Shown: piece after piece, positions 9,031 to 16,445 of the stretch
Numbering within the stretch: position 1 is the first letter of the stretch
How the letters are laid out: each line of letters begins with the position of its first letter
Origin: Candidatus Gastranaerophilales bacterium
GTDB taxonomy: Bacteria > Cyanobacteriota > Vampirovibrionia > Gastranaerophilales > Gastranaerophilaceae
Direction of reading: 5' to 3'
Assembly (NCBI GenBank): GCA_910587175.1
Contig: CAJULH010000012.1
Span: 8,267-47,751, forward strand
Length of the DNA: 39,485 nucleotides
The notes under the pieces: model-generated
Told to the model about the DNA's origin: nothing
The model's database searches: none
What the model saw: the letters and a program-made list of their open reading frames with translations, nothing else
Position numbers and translations under genes: made by a program

Positions 9031-9816
9031 ATGAGCGAGATTGAAACAAAAGAAATACAAAAACTTCTTCAAACAATGAAGACTCTTCGCGGTGAAAACG
9101 GCTGTGAGTGGGATAGAAAACAAACCCATCTTACAATCCGGCAGAATATGCTTGAAGAAGCCTACGAAGCAGTTGATGCTATAAATTCAAACGATATAAA
9201 ACACCTGAAAGAAGAGCTTGGAGATGTTTTATTGCAGGTTGTTTTGCATTCACAGATTGCAGATGATAATGGCTGTTTCAATTTTGAAGATGTTGCACGC
9301 GGCATAAATGAAAAACTCATTCACAGACACCCACACGTTTTTTCAAATGTAAAAGTAAAAAACGTAGATGAAATCTTACAAAACTGGGATGCGCTTAAAA
9401 AAGAAGAAAAACCGCACAGAAAAAGCGTTTTAGATGGCATTTCAAAGGCGCAGTCCCCTTTAATGACAGCAGAAAAATTATCTAAAAAGGCAGTAAAGCA
9501 AGGGTTTGAATGGCCGGATGAAAAAAGCCTTATTGAATGCGTTAAATCAGAATTCAGAGAATTCATCCACGCAAAAACCAATGAAGACAAAGAGATGGAA
9601 TTTGGTGATATACTCTTCGCGCTTGTAAATTTAGCACGCTGGCATAAGCTTGATGCAGAACAATGCCTTATTAAATCAAATAAAAAATTTGAAACAAGAT
9701 TCAGAAAAATGGAAGAAATCGCACAAGATACAGAAAAATCTTTGAACGAACTATCATTCGAAGAATGGGACAATCTTTGGAAGCAAGCTAAAAAAGAGAC
9801 TGAGGGCGAATATTAA
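9031..9816 (+). CDS. mazG: Nucleoside triphosphate pyrophosphohydrolase
   Basis: MazG hydrolyses NTPs and dNTPs to NMP plus pyrophosphate, cleaning non-canonical nucleotides or modulating alarmones. Its metal-binding motifs are clear in the first half: EEAYE (42-46) and E62xxD65 in EELGDVLLQVVLH. A second, more divergent MazG half follows (about 145-230), as in the two-domain enzymes of E. coli type. I chose the ATG at 9031 (261 residues) because the upstream part of the frame runs back into hisG and adds non-conserved sequence, while AAAAGAGAAAA just before 9031 can serve as ribosome site. Probably co-transcribed with hisG. Confidence 0.93.
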   Translation: MSEIETKEIQKLLQTMKTLRGENGCEWDRKQTHLTIRQNMLEEAYEAVDAINSNDIKHLKEELGDVLLQVVLHSQIADDNGCFNFEDVARGINEKLIHRHPHVFSNVKVKNVDEILQNWDALKKEEKPHRKSVLDGISKAQSPLMTAEKLSKKAVKQGFEWPDEKSLIECVKSEFREFIHAKTNEDKEMEFGDILFALVNLARWHKLDAEQCLIKSNKKFETRFRKMEEIAQDTEKSLNELSFEEWDNLWKQAKKETEGEY

Positions 9817-9892
9817 AAAACTAAACCCTCCACCCATATTTCCACAGAAGGGTAATTTTATTTTCATTTAATGATAATAAAATATTTTTGTT

Positions 9893-11374
9893 ATGTTAAA
9901 TGGTAAAAATAATAAATCAAACTTTTTTAGTGAATTTTCAGACAGGAGCAGCTGTATAAACTCGGGAATGTGTTCAACAGACCCGTCTTCAAATGCGCTT
10001 GAGGAATTACTTTTAAATGAAATTAAGCAAATTGCATTTTACATTGTAAAACTTTCGGATTTTGGCATTAAAAATGAAGCATTAATGCAGGATGCAATAA
10101 AAGGACTTTCTGTAATTATTATAAATACTGCACTTCGGTTAAAGGATTACAAAAATCTTTTATTCAAACTCGAAGAAGAGAAAAAATCCGCAAAAAGCAT
10201 ATATCTGAACTGTTGCAGTGAAAAAAGAATTAAATATGAACTTGTTGAAAATGCAATCGAGCTGCCAAAGGATGCTAAACTTACAAGTTTTTTAAAAGCA
10301 GGAGAAGTCCTTGTTGTTGAAAAACAAAAAGAATATGAGCCAAAAAAGCTTGATTTAATTGAACTTATAATAACATTTGCAAAAACAACAGCAATTAATA
10401 TTGAAAAACTACGCAGGCTTGGCTATACAAACCCGGAGTGGAATTTTAAAATATTAAAGTTTTTAAATTTAACAAATATATCTTCTGTAAAAATTGATAA
10501 ATTAAAGAAAAAAATATGTGAATTTTCAGAAGTATCATACACAATTTGGGAAACACTTTGTACCAAACTTGAAGAAAAATACGGCAAAAGAACACAAAAT
10601 GATATAAATTTTGAAATAAAAACAGGAAAATCCATACTTGTTTCAGGCTCTGATTTAGATGAATTGGATAAGCTTTTAAAACAAACGGATGGTAAAGACA
10701 TTAATGTTTATACAAACTCAACCCTTTTTACAGCTTTTTCTTATCCGCACTTTTTAAAATACAAAAACCTTATAGGACACTTTGGCGGAGAAAATGCTGA
10801 AGAAGATTTTGCAAAATTTAAGGGTCCTATCTTTGCAACACAAAGTTTCCTTCAAAAAGTAGACTATCTTAGACGAGGTACGATTTACACAACAAAAATC
10901 ATTGCTCCCGAAAAAATGGTGAGGATAGAAAATTACAACTTTGAACCCTTAATTCAAAATGCCATAAATTCAGAAGGCTTTACAAAAGAAGATGAACAAA
11001 TTTTTGGCAAGGTAACTCTTGAATACAATACAAAAGAAATCGATAAAATCATAAATGATGCAAAAGATAAAGAACTTTGCGTCATTGTAGGTTCATATAA
11101 AAAAAGCGAAATAATTGAAAGATTTGTAAATAAAAACATAATTGAGCTTGAATCCCCTGTTGAAATCCAGCTTTTGATATATATTCTAAATAAAGCAAAT
11201 TGCGACAATTTAAGCATAGTATTTACACATTGCGGACCAAACACCATAAATATTTTATTCAGCACACTTTATACAGATCCAAAAAAGATATATTTCGCAA
11301 AGTGCCCAAATTCTCTGATAAGCCCCCATGTTATAAGGGCTATGAGTGAAGAATTTGATGTTGAAATGATATAA
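9893..11374 (+). CDS. Hcp/prismane-fold protein lacking the hybrid-cluster ligands
   Basis: 493 residues. From about 150 to the end it follows the hybrid cluster protein (hydroxylamine reductase) closely: LDLIELIITFAKTTAINIEKLRRLGY, GKSILVSGSDLDELDKLLKQT, INVYTNSTLFTAFSYPHFLKY, GPIFATQSF, RRGTIYTTKI and the C-terminal KIYFAKCPNSLISPHVI. The residues that hold the Fe-S-O cluster in Hcp appear replaced. The His of SGHDL is Ser253, the Glu of THGEML is Thr277, the Cys of MTTNC is Ser318/Phe319, the Cys of AGCDG is Ser401. The segment with the next two cysteines is deleted, and the Glu/Lys of WYEQKA are absent from FTHCGPNT. The N-terminal four-Cys cluster is reduced to C21 and C27. So the fold seems kept and the metal centre lost. 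Function unknown; start at 9893 lacks a clear ribosome site. Confidence 0.8.
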   Translation: MLNGKNNKSNFFSEFSDRSSCINSGMCSTDPSSNALEELLLNEIKQIAFYIVKLSDFGIKNEALMQDAIKGLSVIIINTALRLKDYKNLLFKLEEEKKSAKSIYLNCCSEKRIKYELVENAIELPKDAKLTSFLKAGEVLVVEKQKEYEPKKLDLIELIITFAKTTAINIEKLRRLGYTNPEWNFKILKFLNLTNISSVKIDKLKKKICEFSEVSYTIWETLCTKLEEKYGKRTQNDINFEIKTGKSILVSGSDLDELDKLLKQTDGKDINVYTNSTLFTAFSYPHFLKYKNLIGHFGGENAEEDFAKFKGPIFATQSFLQKVDYLRRGTIYTTKIIAPEKMVRIENYNFEPLIQNAINSEGFTKEDEQIFGKVTLEYNTKEIDKIINDAKDKELCVIVGSYKKSEIIERFVNKNIIELESPVEIQLLIYILNKANCDNLSIVFTHCGPNTINILFSTLYTDPKKIYFAKCPNSLISPHVIRAMSEEFDVEMI

Positions 11375-11402
11375 ACGATTTACAAAGTTGTAATTAAAAG
11401 CA

Positions 11403-11522
11403 ATGTTTACTATGATTAAGCTTAAGAAATCTCTCAAGAGTGCCAGAGTTTACGGATTTTGGCAGACGGAGAATTCAAATCGTCAGGCTGGGTCATCTTT
11501 TGATGATTTTTTGCTGTTTTAA
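11403..11522 (+). CDS. Possible small ORF, 39 codons
   Basis: An ATG at 11403 (second ATG at 11412) opens a short frame ending in TAA at 11520-11522. It encodes a basic N-terminus (KLKKSLKSAR) followed by VYGFWQTENSNRQ and a hydrophobic end FDDFLLF. There is no good ribosome site. It sits between the Hcp-like gene and the cassette array. It could be a leader peptide, a degraded gene end or chance. Confidence 0.2.
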   Translation: MFTMIKLKKSLKSARVYGFWQTENSNRQAGSSFDDFLLF

Positions 11523-11659
11523 TTATTATTAAGACAGTTATCGTTTAATAAAGTTTATGTTGTTAAGCCAAATTACCTGCCGTGTGTTATAGACACAGCT
11601 GCACATTGAAAAACTATGAAAGCACCGCAGTATACTTATATAGCGCTTTAGGAAGTGCT

Positions 11660-11875
11660 TGCAGCACTCTGTGACCTCTACTCCGGTTACGGCACCCTGC
11701 AGTGTTATCGTGACCTTGGCACAAGCCGCTGCCCGGGCTCCAATAATGGCTACTGCTACCCGAACCACGTATGGACAGGCGAAGGTGGTCAGTACAGTCT
11801 GAATAGCGGTAGTTTTGGCGTCACAGGCGGTGGTCAAGCCTATGCCTTTACAGTGCGCTGTGTCTGCTGGATTTG
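11660..11875 (+). pseudogene. Cassette 1 (start-less variable domain)
   Basis: Encodes LCDLYSGYGTLQC, CPGSNNGYCYPNHVW, GSFGVTGGGQ and YAFTVRCV in one open frame. A GTG at 11655 could start it, but without a ribosome site. After RCV an extra-base variant (TGTCTGCTGG) shifts the frame away from the expected VLDL ending, so the frame then runs out of phase through part of cassette 2. Confidence 0.7.
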
Positions 11876-11920
11876 GGTTTATTATTTTAGTTTGTCACCC
11901 GGAGGTGAAATAAATACTTT

Positions 11921-12167
11921 GCAGACAGGCTCTGTGACGTCAGCGCCGGTTACGGCACCCTGCGGTGTTATCGTGGTACGGGCAGTTGCCCGGGCGCCGC
12001 TGAAGGCAGTAACTGTTTCCCGTTAACGATGTGGTCAGGTTCTGAAGCAGCTTACAGCGACTCTCACTATGCTTTTGACTTATACGGTGGTAGTTTCTAT
12101 AACCCGCACGGTACTGGCGGTCACGTTTCTGCGTATGCTCTTACTGTGCGCTGTGTCCCTGGATTTG
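11921..12167 (+). pseudogene. Cassette 2
   Basis: Open without a start: ADRLCDVSAGYGTLRC, CPGAAEGSNCFP, MWSGSEAAYSDSHYAF, GGSFYNPHGTGGH, AYALTVRCV. The GGSFYNP...YALTVRCV block is shared with cassette 6 rather than with its direct neighbours, which points to block exchange. After RCV the junction has CCCTGG instead of CCTGG, a one-base difference. Confidence 0.7.
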
Positions 12168-12243
12168 GTTATTATATAGCAAACCATATTGCGATATTTT
12201 GTATACTTGCATACAGTGCTTTTATACATTTATAGCCAATAAT

Positions 12244-12570
12244 GCAGACAGCTCTGTGACGGGGCTGCCGGTTATGGTACCCTGCAGTGTTCGTATAAAA
12301 GCACTTATGGCTACTGCCAGGGCTCCAGCAATGGTACCTGCTACCCGTACATAGTATGGTCAAGTCAGAGAGTAGGCGACTCTAATGTTTGGTCTCCGGA
12401 GTTAGGTGGTGGCAGTTTTCTTGAGATATACGACGACAGAGGGCTTGCTATAACCCACGCCTTTACTGTGCGCTGCTTGCTCCTCGCCAGGTATCGCGTC
12501 ACCTATGGGGCGGACATGAGGCCTCACCCCAGTCACCCGAAACCACGGTGTACTGTGTCCTTTGGATTTG
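12244..12570 (+). pseudogene. Cassette 3, with insertion
   Basis: Frame from CTCTGTGAC: LCDGAAGYGTLQCSYKSTYGYC, GSSNGTCYPYIVWS, WSPELGGGSF, HAFTVRC. One base is missing in GCAGACAG-CTCTG relative to cassettes 2 and 5, so it cannot be read through from the conserved left end. Close to cassette 4 in its middle part. An approximately 70-bp insertion interrupts it after TGCGCTG. Confidence 0.7.
12476..12544 (+). repeat. Short insertion in cassette 3
   Basis: Starts CTTGCTCCTCGCCAGGTATC, GC-rich, and lies between ACTGTGCGCTG (12465-12475) and ACGGTGTACTG (12545-12555), an imperfect 11-bp direct repeat. A homologous insertion occupies the same place in cassette 5. Confidence 0.6.
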
Positions 12571-12686
12571 TATTTGCAAATTCTTTAAGAGGGCTCTATT
12601 TATAAGAGGTCAGGTAGAATTTTGCCGTTGCAGATATTATGATGTGACAGGATATTATTCAGGGCACCGGTACTGCACGTTTTACT

Positions 12687-12931
12687 GCAGATGCTCTGTG
12701 ACCTCTACTCCGGTTACGGCACCCTGCAGTGCAGCTATACAGGCACTAACGGCTACTGCCCGGGCGCCGTAAATAATAACTGCTACCCGTACATAGTATG
12801 GTCAGACAAGCTCCTGACCAACTCTCAAGCCTGGTCTCCGGAGCTTCGCGAAGGCAGATTCTACGAGTACATTGGTGATACCGGTCACCCTATAACTCAG
12901 ACCATGAGTGTGCGCTGTGTCCTTGGATTTG
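12687..12931 (+). pseudogene. Cassette 4
   Basis: LCDLYSGYGTLQCSYTGTNGYC, CPGAVNNNCYPYIVWS, WSPEL, SVRCVLGF in a single frame. An ATG at 12691 lies just before LCD but has no ribosome site. The left third matches cassette 1 almost exactly in DNA, the middle third matches cassette 3, so it looks mosaic. Confidence 0.7.
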
Positions 12932-12983
12932 TATTTAACTTTTGCAGGATCGCATTCTTTGACTAATGCAAAAATCATTTCCT

Positions 12984-13304
12984 GCAGACCGGCTCTGTGA
13001 CAGAGATGCCGGTTACGGCACCCTGCAGTGCTACTGGACAAAAGGCAGCTGTCCGGGCTCCGCTGATAGCTACTGCTACCCGTACGACTTATGGTCGGGC
13101 GAGTTAAGGAGTGGCTCCGAGTATTATACCGGTCACTTAGTTTCCGGCAGTCTTGATGCTGGTACACATACCTACCGGATTACCACCTATGCCTTTACTG
13201 TGCGCTGCTTGCTCCTCGCCAGGTATCACACCATCTATAGGCGGACACAGGATGAAACCTCACCCCTATCACCCCAGGCTACAGTGTGCTGTGTCCTGGA
13301 TTTG
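12984..13304 (+). pseudogene. Cassette 5, with insertion
   Basis: ADRLCDRDAGYGTLQC, KGSCPGSADSYCYPYDLWSG, SGSLDAGTHTYRI, TYAFTVRC. The short insertion also found in cassette 3 follows, here keeping the frame open so that ATVC-CVLDLN is read after it. Confidence 0.7.
13208..13280 (+). repeat. Short insertion in cassette 5
   Basis: Same first 20 bases as the cassette 3 insertion (CTTGCTCCTCGCCAGGTATC), then diverging. Bounded by ACTGTGCGCTG (13197-13207) and ACAGTGTGCTG (13281-13291). Confidence 0.6.
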
Positions 13305-13345
13305 AATTATTTCAAAATATTCAACTACGCACAAGCATATAGTGT

Positions 13346-13579
13346 GCAGACAGCTGCCCGGGCGCACAGTACGGCAACTGCTACTCGTACGCTGTATGGT
13401 CATACTCCAAAGCTACAAGTGACGGCTATTACTATGTTTTTAACTTAGCCAATGGCAGTTTCTATAACCCGAACGGTACCCCGGGACACATATATACGTA
13501 TGCTCTTACTGTGCGCTGTGTCCTGGATTTGAATGATGTTATTGAATTTCAATCCAACCTGCAACCGAAATTCTGTTAA
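13346..13579 (+). pseudogene. Cassette 6, left part deleted, with a real 3' end
   Basis: Starts GCAGACAG and jumps directly to CTGCCCGGGC, lacking the LCD...GYGTLQC part. It continues CPGAQYGNCYSYAVWS, ANGSFYNPNGTPGH, YALTVRCVLDLNDVIEF and a stop at 13577-13579. It is the only copy without an insertion that runs in frame through RCVLDLN to a stop, so this may be the ancestral gene end. Confidence 0.7.
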
Positions 13580-13633
13580 AATTATCTCTAAAAATATTAC
13601 TTCCGGATATAAAACACAACAAAAAACAAAAAA

Positions 13634-13978
13634 TTACCTTACCGGGGTATAATCAATTACGGAAACTTCATCTGTTCCTTCCAGTTTAAATATTACAGGT
13701 CTTAAACCATCATTGCAGCTTACTATAGCGGCGTTTGGTTTCCTTATCCAGTCTCCATAATAAAAAAGTTCCTTGCCAGCTCCATGCGCAAGCGCAAAAA
13801 CATATTGATATATGGCTTTCCAGGCTTCATCACAAAATCCTTCAGGTTTTGCATAATCTGCATAAAAAACCTGCCCTTCTTTTAACATAGGACAAGCTTT
13901 CAAACCCTCTGCTCCATACTCTTCAGCAAGTTCCTTATCTAAAGTTGTTTTTAAGACTGTAATTTTAACTTTTTTCAT
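13634..13978 (-). CDS. TIGR04076 family protein
   Basis: 114 residues beginning MKKVKITVLKTTLDKELAEEYG, with CPMLKEGQVF, PEGFCDEAWKAIYQYVFALAHG and CNDGLRPVIFKLEG. This order and length match the small TIGR04076 family, which is widespread in anaerobes and of unknown function. The conserved Cys residues (in KACPML, GFCDEAW and VSCNDG) suggest a metal or redox role, but that is inference. The gene lies just after the groEL terminator and runs convergently towards the cassette array. Confidence 0.8.
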   Translation of the reverse strand: MKKVKITVLKTTLDKELAEEYGAEGLKACPMLKEGQVFYADYAKPEGFCDEAWKAIYQYVFALAHGAGKELFYYGDWIRKPNAAIVSCNDGLRPVIFKLEGTDEVSVIDYTPVR

Positions 13979-14003
13979 AAAAACTCCATTAATTTAATTA
14001 ATA

Positions 14004-14040
14004 AAAAACGGGTAAAAGATAAACTTGATTACCCGTTTTT
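14004..14040 (-). terminator. groESL terminator
   Basis: Perfect inverted repeat AAAAACGGGTAA (14004-14015) and TTACCCGTTTTT (14029-14040). On the minus strand it ends in a T run, separating groEL from the TIGR04076 gene. Confidence 0.85.
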
Positions 14041-14066
14041 AAATTTAAAGCATTTTTGGAAATGAC

Positions 14067-14206
14067 TACATCATTCCGCCCTGGTACGGTCTCCATGAAG
14101 CTTCACCAAACTTCTCGTTTGCCAAAGCTTCATTTTGCACACTTTCGGGTCATTCGTAAAAATCTACAGCACACAAGTGCTATACGATTTTTACATCATT
14201 CCGCCC
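14067..14206 (-). mobile_element. Short insert duplicating the groEL 3' end
   Basis: TACATCATTCCGCCC occurs at 14067-14081 and again at 14192-14206, where it encodes the GroEL GGMM end and most of the stop codon. The 110 bp between hold two hairpins. The first pairs ATGAAGCTT (14095-14103) with AAGCTTCAT (14125-14133), and further in AAAC with GTTT. The second pairs GTAAAAATC (14156-14164) with GATTTTTAC (14186-14194), and AGCAC with GTGCT. The outer copy would also read ..GGA ATG ATG TAG. The picture fits insertion of a small non-autonomous element with duplication of the target, leaving GroEL intact. A simple tandem duplication is the alternative. Confidence 0.5.
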
Positions 14207-15837
14207 ATACCGCCCATGCCGGACATATCAGGCATTGCTGGTTTAGATTCTTCAGGAATATCTACAACTGCAGCCTCTGTTGTTAATAACATTGAAGCAA
14301 CGCTTGCAGCATTTTCCAAAGCTGAACGTGTAACCTTTGCAGGGTCTACAATACCAGCCTTAAACATATCTACAAATTGGTTATTTAATGCATCATAACC
14401 GTATGCACCGGATTCTTTTCTAACTGCATCAACAATTACATCGCCCTTTGCACCTGCATTATTTGCAATTAAATTCAAAGGAATGTCAAGTGCGGCTGTT
14501 AATATTTTGTAGCCAATCTTTTCATCATCAGATGAGAAGTTTTTATTATTAATTTCTTTTTCTAAATGCTGCTGAACCCTTACAAGTGCAACGCCACCAC
14601 CGGGAACGATACCTTCTTCCTGAGCAGCACGTGTAGCATTCAGGGCATCTTCAATTCTTAATTTTGATTCTTTTAATTCAACTTCAGACGCTGCACCAAC
14701 TTCAATAACAGCAACCCCGCCTGAAAGTTTTGCAATTCTTTCCTGAAGTTTTTCTTTATCATATTCTGAATCAGACTGCTCCATTTGTTTTTTAAGAAGT
14801 TTAACTCTTTCATCAACTGCAGCCTTTGTTTCAGAACCAACAACAATTGTCGTTTCATCCTTTGTAACAGCAACTCTTCTTGCCTTACCAAGCATTTGAA
14901 CAGTGATATTTTCAAGTTTAATGCCAAGTTCTTCAGTAAACATTTGACCGCCGGTTAATACTGCGATATCTTCAAGCATTGCCTTTCTTCTGTCACCAAA
15001 ACCGGGAGCCTTAACTGCAACTGCTCTTAATACTTTTCTCATTGTGTTTACAACCAATGTTGCAAGGGCTTCACCTTCAATATCTTCTGCAATAATTAAA
15101 AGTGATTTACCGTCACGCGCAACTTGTTCCAATATCGGAACCAAGTCTGCAATAAGGTTGATTTTTTTATTTACACAAAGAACATAGGCATCCTCCAAAA
15201 CTGCTTCCATTCTTTCAGGGTCTGTGATGAAGTATGGAGAGATATAACCTTTGTCAAACTGCATACCTTCAACAACTTTTTTATCTGTGCCGAAAGTTTT
15301 TGATTCTTCAACAGTAATAACGCCGTCTGTACCAACAGATTCCATACAGTCTGCAATTAAGTTTCCGATAAACTCATTGTTTCCTGCAGAAATTGTTGCA
15401 ACCTGAGCTCTCATTTCTTTTGAATCAACAGGTTTTGACATATTTTTAATTTCAGAAATTGCTTCTTCAACGGCTTTGTTGATACCTTTTTTAATACCCA
15501 TAGGGTTTGCACCTGCAGTTAAATTCTTCAAGCCTTCTTTGAAAATTGCCTGAGCAAGAACAGAAGCAGTTGTTGTGCCGTCCCCTGCAACGTCATTTGT
15601 TTTTGAAGAAACGTCTTTTAAAAGCTGTGCACCTGCGTTTTCAAGCGGGCATTGAAGTTCAATTTCTTTTGCAATAGTAACACCATCATTTACGATTTGC
15701 GGTGAACCATATTTTTTGCCAATAATAACATTTCTGCCTTTGGGTCCAAGGGTCACTTTAACAGCATCTGCTACTTCGTTAACACCTTTGAAAAGGGCTT
15801 CCCTGGCATCTGTGTCAAATATAATTTTCTTTGCCAT
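14191..15837 (-). CDS. groEL: Chaperonin GroEL (Hsp60)
   Basis: 548 residues, full length, ending in the Gly-Gly-Met tail. Folds proteins in the cytoplasm as a double ring with GroES and ATP. Markers seen: KVTLGPKGRNVIIGKK at 28-43, the ATP site DVAGDGTTTAS near 86-96, AVKAPGFGDRRK near 275, and the conserved GIVPGGGVALVR near 410. A GGAG ribosome site precedes the ATG. It forms an operon with groES 149 bp upstream. Its 3' end is duplicated downstream (see the insert entry). Confidence 0.98.
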   Translation of the reverse strand: MAKKIIFDTDAREALFKGVNEVADAVKVTLGPKGRNVIIGKKYGSPQIVNDGVTIAKEIELQCPLENAGAQLLKDVSSKTNDVAGDGTTTASVLAQAIFKEGLKNLTAGANPMGIKKGINKAVEEAISEIKNMSKPVDSKEMRAQVATISAGNNEFIGNLIADCMESVGTDGVITVEESKTFGTDKKVVEGMQFDKGYISPYFITDPERMEAVLEDAYVLCVNKKINLIADLVPILEQVARDGKSLLIIAEDIEGEALATLVVNTMRKVLRAVAVKAPGFGDRRKAMLEDIAVLTGGQMFTEELGIKLENITVQMLGKARRVAVTKDETTIVVGSETKAAVDERVKLLKKQMEQSDSEYDKEKLQERIAKLSGGVAVIEVGAASEVELKESKLRIEDALNATRAAQEEGIVPGGGVALVRVQQHLEKEINNKNFSSDDEKIGYKILTAALDIPLNLIANNAGAKGDVIVDAVRKESGAYGYDALNNQFVDMFKAGIVDPAKVTRSALENAASVASMLLTTEAAVVDIPEESKPAMPDMSGMGGMGGMM

Positions 15838-15887
15838 AATATTTTGTCTCCTATAACTTTTCTACTTATTGCTTTAAAGTTTTATAC

Positions 15888-15913
15888 CTCAAGGACGGGT
15901 CCCGTTTTTTGAG
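15888..15913 (-). promoter_or_regulatory. Stem-loop between groES and groEL
   Basis: On the minus strand CTCAA...ACGG-GAC-CCGT...TTGAG forms a short stem in the 149-bp gap between groES and groEL. No T run follows, so a processing or mRNA-stability element is more likely than a terminator. Paralogue-specific roles cannot be read. Confidence 0.4.
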
Positions 15914-15986
15914 AAGATTCAAAATTTAAATAGTCCCTGCACGAGTCTCTTTTGCGGTCCTTTCACCATAAAACTTTTCCGCATTT

Positions 15987-16274
15987 TTATTCAATGATTG
16001 CCAAAACGTCTTTTACTGAAAGAATTTTGTATTCAACATTTTCAACCTTTACATCGGTTCCTGAATATTTAGCATATAAAACTTTATCACCGATTTTTAC
16101 TTCCATATCTTCTTTGTTGCCTGAATCTAAAGTTTTACCTGGTCCAACGGCAACAACTTCGCCTTTTTGCGGTTTTTCTTTGGCTGAATCAGGGATGAAA
16201 ATTCCGCCCTGGGTTTTTTCAGCATCGTCAATAACTTTAATTACGATTCTATCGCCTAAAGGTTTAAGTGTCAT
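15987..16274 (-). CDS. groES: Co-chaperonin GroES (Hsp10)
   Basis: 95 residues. MTLKPLGDRIVIKVIDD at the start, mobile loop AEKTQGGIFIPDSAKEKPQ at about 18-36, GKTLDSG and VKIGDKVLYAKYSGTDVKV. It caps the GroEL ring. The ATG at 16274 is chosen because AGGAGG lies 7 nt before it; the frame is open seven codons further to a GTG, but that part is the ribosome-site region. Confidence 0.97.
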   Translation of the reverse strand: MTLKPLGDRIVIKVIDDAEKTQGGIFIPDSAKEKPQKGEVVAVGPGKTLDSGNKEDMEVKIGDKVLYAKYSGTDVKVENVEYKILSVKDVLAIIE

Positions 16275-16314
16275 AAAATATCCTCCTAATTTCACTAACG
16301 TTCTTAGAATAGTT

Positions 16315-16343
16315 TTATAATATATTCAAAATTAAAATTTCAA
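16315..16343 (-). promoter_or_regulatory. Probable groESL promoter
   Basis: Minus strand TTGAAA (16338-16343), a 17-bp spacer, and TTATAA (16315-16320), about 40 bp before groES. I found no CIRCE (HrcA) inverted repeat of the TTAGCACTC-N9-GAGTGCTAA kind around it, so heat control, if any, uses another route. Confidence 0.5.
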
Positions 16344-16445
16344 CAGATAATTAACAAAAAATTAATTATTCGGTTTCGACGAAATTATATAGCCCGCAAT
16401 TTCTTTTGTAGTTTATTATAATTTTCATCACTCAAAACCTTTCGT

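Larger units (their letters stand above)
11660..13579 (+). repeat. Tandem array of six C-terminal-domain gene cassettes
   Basis: Six same-direction, partly diverged copies of a 190-250 bp coding module, each GC-rich and separated by AT-rich spacers of about 40-120 bp. Each starts near GCAGACAGGCTCTGTGAC, passes through CCGGTTACGGCACCCTGCAG, CTGCCCGGGC, TGCTACCCGTAC and GTATGGTC, and ends in ACTGTGCGCTGTGTCC then TGGATTTG. Encoded consensus: LCD..(A/S)GYGTLQC, CPGS, CYP..(L/V)WS, GSF, YAFTVRCV. The framework is nearly identical in DNA, while the parts between are replaced wholesale in blocks. None has an upstream start and ribosome site of its own. The ending resembles the 'FSVRCV' end of FISUMP (Fibrobacter succinogenes major paralogous) lectin-like domains. 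See the individual cassettes. Confidence 0.85.

Noticed and set aside
9817..9892. Terminator between mazG and the Hcp-like gene
   Set aside because: Only a 5-bp stem (ACCCT/AGGGT) with a long loop is present.
12802..13167. Minus-strand frame of 121 codons in the cassette region
   Set aside because: Antisense to conserved plus-strand codons, without ribosome site; a by-product of GC-rich coding sequence on the other strand.
11660..13579. CRISPR array
   Set aside because: Repeats are about 200 bp, coding and diverged, with irregular spacers, and no cas genes are present.
11660..13579. Diversity-generating retroelement variable regions
   Set aside because: The domain end resembles DGR targets, but there is no reverse transcriptase in the window, and differences between copies are block replacements and indels rather than changes at template adenines.
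11660..13579. Integron cassette array
   Set aside because: No integrase and no attC-like imperfect inverted repeats with RYYYAAC/GTTRRRY ends were seen between the units.
16275..16400. CIRCE operator for HrcA before groES
   Set aside because: No TTAGCACTC-N9-GAGTGCTAA or close variant was found.
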